A DNA stretch of 64,000 bases, from contig NC_088312.1 in the NCBI RefSeq assembly GCF_910592395.1, positions 2,294,001 through 2,358,000 of the forward strand, in the 5' to 3' direction. The notes under the pieces are model-generated. The model was not told the DNA's origin, ran no database searches, and worked only from the letters and a program-made list of their open reading frames with translations. This DNA is from Lineus longissimus (Eukaryota; Nemertea; Pilidiophora; Heteronemertea; Lineidae). Numbering within the stretch: position 1 is the first letter of the stretch; each line of letters opens with the position of its first letter. Shown here in pieces: positions 56,601 through 64,000 of the stretch. Made by a program: the position numbers and the translations under genes.

Positions 56601-59528
56601 ATTTTAGTTTATCACACTTGCTCATATTCCTCGCACCGATGCCCCAGACCAGATACACCATCACCATTTTATCCTCTGCGCCGATCTTGTAATTGAAGGC
56701 TGTCTTCTCAAGTCCGGTCTCCATCATATTATCATCTGTAAACGCTTTTATCTGGAAGATAATTTGGCTCAAAATGGTTTATCAAAATTGCTCTGTAAAA
56801 AGGGGAATCAAAACGTCTGTCACGATTGCCTGATGCTCTTTGGAGAGCGACATAGTTGCTGTCTTTCAGCTCATGAATACAAAACTCTCTCGACTTGGTG
56901 AGTTCAAGCTGAGAATGTACAACCTGGCGCTTCATCACCACCTGCGTACCCCTTCATGAACTTGGCTTAAATTTTAAACTACTTACGTATGTTCTTTGGT
57001 CAAGTCTGAGTTTGGCACAAGAATATATCATCCCAGCCACTAAGACGATGAATAATGTCATAATGATCCACTTTCCAATCCTGTGGGTGACCGCATCGCA
57101 ATATTTTCTCCTGAAGAAAGTCGATATGGCTTTGAATACGCGATTGCCGCCATAACTTGGCTTGGAAGCCTTGTTCAAATCGTAAGTTTCGGACTTTTTC
57201 TTGCAGCTGCAGCAGTTTTCAAAGTAACGGTGATGCACAGCCACAACAGTTGGAAAATATGTGATGACAGATATATAGTTGACAAAAACAGTCAATCCAG
57301 CAAATGTGCCGAAGGATGAGATGGGCAAGATTGGAGAAAAAGAGCTGACGAAGAAGGCCACCATTGTTGTCAGGGATGTTGTAAACATGGCGGCGCCGGC
57401 CCTTCGGAAGGTCAATGTCATTCGCTCCTCCATGTTTTCCTCATCTTGCAGTGACTTCCACGTGTCATAGAAAATGAATATGTCGTCTGCTCCAATTCCA
57501 AGGACAACAAAAATCGCAAGGATGTTGAACAGACCAAGATATTCATATCCCACGATGCAGTTATAGATAAGGTTGGCTCCAGCAAAACTTGTCAGGATAC
57601 TTGCTGTGCCAAAACCTGTGACGAATAGAGAAGACGTTTGTATCCACATGAATGTAAATATGAATAGAACGCTACCAATGAGGTACAATGTATCATGGTA
57701 AGCCTGACGGAAGATCAGTTCACCGAACGAGCGGTAGTTCCACTGGAATAATGTTATGCCCACCGGGTGCAACAATCTCTTCTCCTCTTTTAGTATTTCT
57801 GGTATCACCTCATCAACAGACCAGGAAGTAATGTTCTCAAACGAGTGTGTCCAACACAATATAATGAAAGACCTTGCCAAACGTGCCGTGACCTTGCCAG
57901 TCACTATATCAATGACCCCTTTTCTTCCTATGTATGGACCAACACGCATTTCGTTTGTGATGTTTTTACGAAGATGTGACAACGACTCGTCAACTATGCT
58001 TAGAACAGAATCGTCTCCACATACGTAATGAGCAGGACTTGCACGTTTCGCCCCCTTGTCGAAAGTCGCCATAATTTTTCTCTCGAACGTTCTGATGGCG
58101 TCCAGACGCCGAGAGGTGAACACGTTCTCATTTTCCTGAACTTCGTACAGAAGGTGGTGTCTAACGCGGTAGATGAACTTGGGGTCGACCCACGGAAATG
58201 AGTCGATTGAACGACGCTTTCTCTTTGAGGGGAACTGGGCGTTGAAGAGGTAAACTTGATATGCGCTTTCTCTCTGAAGCCATGCCTGTTGAGAAAATGT
58301 ATAAAATCCGATGTTACAATTCAACGAATATTGACGTTGCCTTAAAATAGGATAAGCAGATTTCATTGCTATGATTTACATTTGTATAATAAAAGCAAAT
58401 TGAAGAGTGCCGGTGGCTTACCAGATTTCGGTTATACATCATATCGTGGAGGTTGAATATTGGCAAGTCTTCGAGATTCACATTCACGATATTGTATCCC
58501 GTGGAATATAAGATGGCAGTGATGACTATGAAGACCAAGTGACCTAACAAGGCAAGCCCTGAAATGGAAAAAGTTAAGAGGACTGAATATCTTGTCCATT
58601 TTCAGAAGAAAAACATCTGCGTCTAGATTTATTCTCGGTCCAACTTGGAACTTTGTACACAGAAGGTTGGGCTCGAAAACTTTTCAAGCAATTATATTGT
58701 ACTGACGTTTCCCACCGTCTGATGTGCGGTTCTGGGCGTCTTTTGATGACATGATACTTACGGGCTAAAGGTTCATTTAAGTTACAAAATACTCGCTAGA
58801 GCCGAGTGTAGTTGCAGTCACCGCTGCGGGAAAACATTAACTTACAGAACATTACGCAAGGATATCTGCATATCCACCGAACTAAGAAGAAGTGTTTCTT
58901 TTCCTTTTCCATGTCTCCAGCCACGATCACAGAAATGTCCACATCATCAACTGCAACCACTTTCCCATTCGCTTCAGCAGTGGCTGATTTTGTTTTTTCA
59001 GCATCTCCATAGCAAATACCATCACCATTATGGTTACAATCACTTATCCCATTCCACTTGGTTTCCTCCAATTTCTCATTGCACTTATCACCGTGTCCGC
59101 CTCTCTCCTCCAACTCTGTCTCAAAGCTTGGATTATCCATGACTGACGAAAGCCCCTTGTCTCTGTATGTTGATGGTCCGCGATCTAAACCCCGCCGAGG
59201 TTTTCTAGGAGACAGCCGTTTTCATCCTAGGGGAAAGGACATAGTGTCCGACACAAGTCTTGTGCTGAAAGCATAAGAACAACTGATAATGAAGAATACT
59301 AGTGAAGACAGTTCCATCCTGACAATATCAGACCATTTCAATCGATACGTACTTCATGCACTCTCTCGCGTAAGGAGGATGAGACAGTTCGTGCTCCACG
59401 ACCCCGCTGATGTGTAGTTTTGGCACAGAATTAGGTGAAGGGACATGGTCATTCTGAACCATCAGAGGTACTCCGCCCGTATTGGTGTACGAAGTCCGGG
59501 TCGGCGGAGTGGATCCAAAACGGGACAT
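53695..59528 (-). CDS. Dispatched-like RND transporter with sterol-sensing domain
   Basis: Ten minus-strand exons join in frame to 1,089 residues: 59353-59528, 58846-59204, 58422-58558, 56987-58285, 56392-56751, 55940-56086, 55647-55743, 55218-55348, 54500-54670, 53695-54087. A cytoplasmic N-terminus of about 175 residues precedes TM1 (about 180-205). The first ectodomain contains a furin-type site, RKRR/S at 246-250. A sterol-sensing block (about 421-600) includes GIGADD (487-492), the acidic pair typical of Dispatched; Patched and PTCHD proteins usually have GVGVDD. A second ectodomain and second transmembrane half follow, with GLAVDY (Asp 975) in TM10. Dispatched releases lipid-modified Hedgehog using a sodium gradient. 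Asp 491, 492 and 975 match the needed acidic triad. An in-frame ATG at 59573 is possible, but a 3' splice site at 59552 and the better ACCATG context favour 59528. Confidence 0.87.
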
Positions 59529-59551
59529 GGTGTGGTCGCCTCTATGTTTTG

Positions 59552-61007
59552 CTGAAATAAGGTTCGGTGCCATTCAAAATGTTCAATTTTGATATATAGA
59601 CAATAAATTGGCGACTCCTAGTCATCTGACGCTGATTGACATAACGTCTCTGTCTGACCTTTAAGGTGTCAATTTCGTCGTTGTATTTAATCAACGCGTC
59701 TCAAAAAGGTCTTAGATCGGTAAGACTAGAGTATTTCATGGATTTTGTATATAATAGGCTTACCTTTTCAACATGCATGTACAAGTGTCAAACCCACAAA
59801 AATCCTCTTACAGTTTCCATATCCAAGCCCAGCTATCGCGATGCCGGCGTATTGAATGGGTATCTTATGGTGTCCTGGTACTAATGGTTCATAACAGGAC
59901 TGATTGTGACGTCTTGTGAGAAGACCTAGATGAACATTTTACTCGTAGAAGACGAATCAGTGGATGAAAGCCTGACTCCTGAATGAAGGTGTCATGCATG
60001 ATCAGTTCTTTCTTGATGCGTTAGTTTGGTGACATTAAGTCGCAATAACAATTGGTTGAAAAGTAGGCCTGATTTTAGAAAACGTATATCCCATGACCTG
60101 AGCTGCTTTGTGTGAGAATGTGCTGATCCTACACGTTTTGTTGGGGGTTTTTTACTCCAAATACGAAATATAAAAGCGGTATTATAGGCCAGTATTATAC
60201 TTAATCGCCGCGGCTCGGGACGATAGTCTGAAACATCAAAAGGTTGAATAGAATCCAGAAAGTGTTCACGTCAAAGTTAGAGAATGAAGGCCTATCGATA
60301 TACTGAAGTCTGGTTCATGAACCGTCACACTCTGATGAGAACGATTTGCTTGGTGACCTCAATATTAAATTTGGGTGAGGCAAAGATGGGCACAAATGAT
60401 GTAAGTCATGACACGTGTCTAACAGGTTAACACCTTCTTCAATATCTTGATGGTTTGGACGGGGTAGCTTTCACAGGGCGTACCGTGATAATTCCACATT
60501 TGGCAGTCCCGGTCGTCTTCATGTATATCTGCCTTTTGAAGTTAGATTAGTCAGAGGACTCGGAGGCGACATAGCATGAATATTCTGTCTTTTGGTCACT
60601 GTCTTCATTGTCATGCTGTTTTATTGGTCGCTGCCTTGCCATTTTTAGGTATAGGCCTAATCCAGTCTCATGCCGGTCAGTGTGTCCTGGTATTTCTTGA
60701 ACCGGGCACTAAAGGTCCTGTATTTTGCCACCGTATCTTGCTATTTCAGGTGGGTATGTGGAGGGAGGAGGGGGGGGTCTGTATGCTCTTGATCTTGGTA
60801 CTAGAGCACGAAGAGCAAAATATCGGGGACATCGTGTGTTGAGAAAGTGCCACGCCCACTCACGGCAACTCCAGAAGTGGTGCGCGCCGAAAAACCGACG
60901 TAACAACAAGCCATGTGGCTGAAAACGTAAACAAATCTGTATTGATGTTGTGTTCTCTCCAAATTTGTAACTTTTTCACACGTTCTAAGCCCCAAAGTTT
61001 ATTTAAA
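59552..61007. other. Divergent intergenic region, Dispatched-like / OARD1
   Basis: Minus-strand TTATTTCAG at 59552-59560 may be the acceptor of a 5'UTR intron of the Dispatched-like gene. Promoter and 5'UTR of OARD1 are expected near 60750-61007. No protein is supported; the 88-codon forward frame near 60576 has no domain. Confidence 0.45.
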
Positions 61008-61901
61008 ATGGCTGCCCAAGTTACCCAAGCACGAAATGACGGTAGTCAAAGTCCAGGAAGTGTGAGTACTATGAGTGAGAACTGCAGCACAGCCACGGAT
61101 CCTAGTCCAGCAGTGGAACTCGTGAACTGTCATTTACTTTCGTTTTGACACTCGACTGTGCCTTTCATGGTGCATTTGGGCTGCTTGCTTTTTTAGCAAC
61201 CATCATCAGTATCATCATAGTCATAAATGAAAGCCTCATACAGGTACAGAGAAATTTGATATTGCTTTCGTCGTTTCAGAAATTCACCTTAGTGGAAAAG
61301 AAGGGAGACCTATTTAATTGTGATGACTGTGAATCACTTGCTCATTGCATCAGTGCCGACATAAGGATGGGCAAAGGCATAGCAACACTGTTCAAGTCCA
61401 AATTCGGCGGGATCCTAGAACTGCAGTCTCAAGGTGAGATTTTTCAGGCTGACACACATCCCACCTAGATTGGTCCACACAAAGTCCCCAGTCTGCATGT
61501 GTGGAAGCAGAGCAAGGCATTGTTCTAAAGGGGAATTGGGGAAAATAGAACAGAAATGATGTTTTCCTAAACTAATAATGAGTAGATGTCTCTCCCTATG
61601 ATATTTTATTTTTGTTTCAAATTCAGGGCAAAAAAAAGGTGGCCTGGCGGTCCTTAAAAGGCAAAACAGATTCATTTACTATCTCATTACAAAGAGCAAA
61701 TACTGGGAGAAACCGACATACCCTGATCTTGCTGCTAGTTTGTACGCCATGAGAGAACATGCTTTGAAGGAGAAAGTGACAAACATTTCTATGCCGAAAA
61801 TTGGATGTGGTCTTGATAAACTTCAGTGGGACAAGGTGACCGGAATTCTTAGGAATACGTTTGAGGATACCGATATGAAAATCACAGTGTACACTCTCTG
61901 A
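61008..61901 (+). CDS. OARD1: ADP-ribose glycohydrolase OARD1 (TARG1), macrodomain
   Basis: Three exons, 61008-61061, 61280-61433 and 61627-61901, join in frame to 160 residues (human 152). The single macrodomain starts KGDLF and has [15 protein letters not shown] and LFKSKFGG for ADP-ribose binding. The catalytic Lys lies in AVLKR (Lys 80) and the catalytic Asp in GCGLDKLQW (Asp 133). The protein ends KITVYTL exactly as the family does. It removes ADP-ribose from acidic residues and deacylates O-acyl-ADP-ribose, acting in nucleus and cytoplasm. The first 18 residues are polar and variable. Exon 1 runs on open past its donor (AGT/GTGAGT), so the unspliced frame would stop soon after. It is divergent from the Dispatched-like gene. 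Confidence 0.95.
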
Positions 61902-62166
61902 CTAATGCCATAGGGCGCGAAAGGATATTGAAAGACTCAAACAGGGAAGAAATAAGAGTCGTTCGGTGAAGAGAGAAGCCCTTTTAGCAAGGTTTTGCCG
62001 ATGTATTAAACATTGTGCTCGAGATATACATTAAATAGATGGATAGAATTGATCATTTATGCTACCAGTTGATAGACATTTAAGCCAAATCATTAGTGGC
62101 AGTTAATAGATTCATGGTTTCGAACAATGGATCTTTTTCTTAGTGTGTTTTGTAAGGTCCTGTTAT

Positions 62167-62172
62167 AATAAA
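62167..62172 (+). promoter_or_regulatory. Poly(A) signal of OARD1
   Basis: AATAAA about 266 bp after the TGA at 61899-61901. Confidence 0.5.
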
Positions 62173-64000
62173 TTGTTATCAATCAGTATCGAAACTCCTC
62201 TTCTGTTTCAAAGACCTTTTTGAACCCCTAGAAGGACCAATGGAGTAAGTGGGGGCTTTGTTACCAAGCTGCGGGCCTCTGTGTCGTCTTCCTCACTACA
62301 GTCCTGTTAATAGTTTATCGCCACTACCGCTTGGATCTGGTTCCTCAGATAACGATCGCAAGTAAGCCTTTCATACAGCAATTGTCTCCATGCAGATCGA
62401 AGCATTGGCAATGGGATGCAGAGCCTGCGAGATGTCGGCAGAACGTCATTATGGCACCCTTGCTCCCCCGATTCTATGATGGCACTTGCCAAGACAAGAC
62501 TTGCTCTTGCTCATTATAGGGGTTATGGTCAACAAAACCTCCCAAGACAAACCGCTAATTTCTAACCAAGCTTTATAAAGCACTGGTTTGGGCCGCGCAA
62601 ATACAAATGTGTCTTTCATTGCAGTGGAAAAGAAGGAAGCGACGCAAGTATTTCTGAACAATACAATTTATTTCATTCAGACCACTCTCAGGTCCATGAT
62701 TTTCACTACATATGATAAGAAATCTGTACATTACACATCGAATGGCAGCTTAGGATCGTAGATGTCTTCTCGCACAACTGTTGATGAAAATGTTGTGATC
62801 CCATGACACACAACCACAGATCATTGCCCACTTGCTAATAGTCATTAATACCAGACGCAAACTGACATGATGATTATTCATGATTATACAAGTGGGGACA
62901 GGGTTCATGAGTGAAAAATCAGCGAAAAAAACCAACAAAATTAAGTAGGAATTCCAAGCCCGTCCTAAATGTACTTCTAGTCCCGATGAGAACTTCAAAG
63001 TGATCACAATTAAAATATCAGCCAAGTGATCGTCATAATTTGCCGGAGACAACAGATCCAAAGCACTGTGATGTGTGTCTGTCCGTCGGAACATCAATCT
63101 GGAAGCGCATATACTGGCAGTTCCTATTGAGAATCTTTTAAAAAATTCAACTTAGCACAACAGCAAAGCTGTTAAAACTGGCATATCTTGCAGCGATGAA
63201 CACATCAGAGTTAGCACAAGCAAACACGCCTTGTGACTAAAGATTTATAAATTTACATTGCAGGAAATGTAGTAGTGCATCTAAAAATGTATGCCAGAAA
63301 TGCATTTTATATATTGAAGGGTAAAAATTGCCAGTAATTGCTACATATTTCCCTATTTGTGTCCGGAGAGGCAGAGCATATCATTGCTGTTCAACCCAAA
63401 GAGAAATGACACGTTTATTTCGGGAGATATAACTTCCATCAACAGCTGTGCATGAATAAGATGCAAAACTCATGACCACCCCAATCTGCGATAATGAGCC
63501 TGACCATCACAGAGTAATTACTGAACAGTTGGGAGGCCTCATTTTGCAGTTCCAGGGGTGATAGGTGAAGTCAAGGCCTGGTCAAGATCACAATGAAACA
63601 ATACAATCTCTTCGACATTTTTTGTGTCCAATTTCACTGAAATTTTGAAAACACCACACTTTGGCCCGATTCTATAAAAATTTACAAATAAGAAAATTGC
63701 GTTTCTGAACCATTAAATTGTTAAAATAAGCCAGGCACATAGGTAACATACTCCAACTCCAGTGAAATCTGGACAGAAATAGTGAAAAGAGGGCAGCTAT
63801 TCTTTGAAACCTTAAACTTCACCAAGACTATAATGGGTGTATCAATTGACAATGGAACAAAACAGATTTTCTGTCATTAAAACTTTCAAGATGTAAATAA
63901 CTAGTCAACTATTCTTCCAAGGTATTTAATACGCAACAGCTTTTTACACAGCACTCCAGACTATGGGTTTGAGCCAATAACCCCCGTTTTAGTAGACAAA
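62173..64000. other. Right flank without a supported gene
   Basis: AT-rich sequence, apparently noncoding. A short minus-strand frame ending at about 62740 reads REDIYDPKLPFDV then stop. It looks like a protein C-terminus, but no acceptor or upstream exon was found within the window. Confidence 0.4.

Noticed and set aside
60576-60842. 88-codon forward frame upstream of OARD1
   Set aside because: It is hydrophobic but shows no family features, and it overlaps the expected promoter region of OARD1.
62690-62800. Minus-strand reading ending in DPKLPFDV and a stop
   Set aside because: It resembles a protein end, but an in-frame stop lies just upstream and no acceptor was found.

Overview
The window is eukaryotic genomic DNA from a bilaterian animal. 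Most genes are spliced with GT-AG introns, and the products are animal families: TRIM, astacin, site-2 protease, Dispatched, quiver/Ly6, aquaglyceroporin and OARD1. Gene content, modest intron sizes and frequent ACATGT-rich words suggest a marine invertebrate, perhaps a lophotrochozoan. That placement is an inference. No rRNA, complete tRNA, CRISPR array or prokaryotic element was seen.

Left part (1-24 kb). A TRIM-type RING/B-box protein of about 1,596 residues lies on the plus strand. It is followed by a ten-exon secreted astacin metalloprotease with C-type lectin and kringle domains. Convergent to that is a compact three-exon LYRM2. LYRM2 shares a 625-bp head-to-head promoter interval with the eight-exon MBTPS2 (site-2 protease). 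MBTPS2 faces an intronless 814-residue multipass membrane protein that I do not recognise.

Middle (24-42 kb). A second intronless gene on the minus strand encodes a type II membrane protein of the DUF229/alkaline-phosphatase-like group. Then comes a long gene-poor stretch packed with unrelated tandem repeats: a 131-bp duplication, degenerate ATCTTGCTAACATCG repeats, a 56-bp satellite, a CCATGG cluster, about 130-bp repeats, and a LINE reverse-transcriptase tail followed by a 68-bp array. It ends with a clean foldback transposon flanked by a 9-bp target duplication.

Right part (42-64 kb). A possible two-exon small secreted peptide is followed by a seven-exon aquaglyceroporin on the plus strand. 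A three-exon quiver/sleepless-like Ly6 gene (minus) has a ten-copy 55-bp array in its first intron. A ten-exon Dispatched-like RND transporter (minus) carries a furin-type site. A three-exon OARD1/TARG1 macrodomain hydrolase (plus) is divergent from it. The last 2 kb holds no gene that I can support.

The genes do not form one pathway; this is an ordinary mosaic of housekeeping (LYRM2, MBTPS2, OARD1), signalling/membrane (Dispatched, quiver-like, aquaporin) and lineage-specific secreted or membrane genes. All exon models were built by hand from splice consensus, reading-frame continuity and remembered family features. No search was run.
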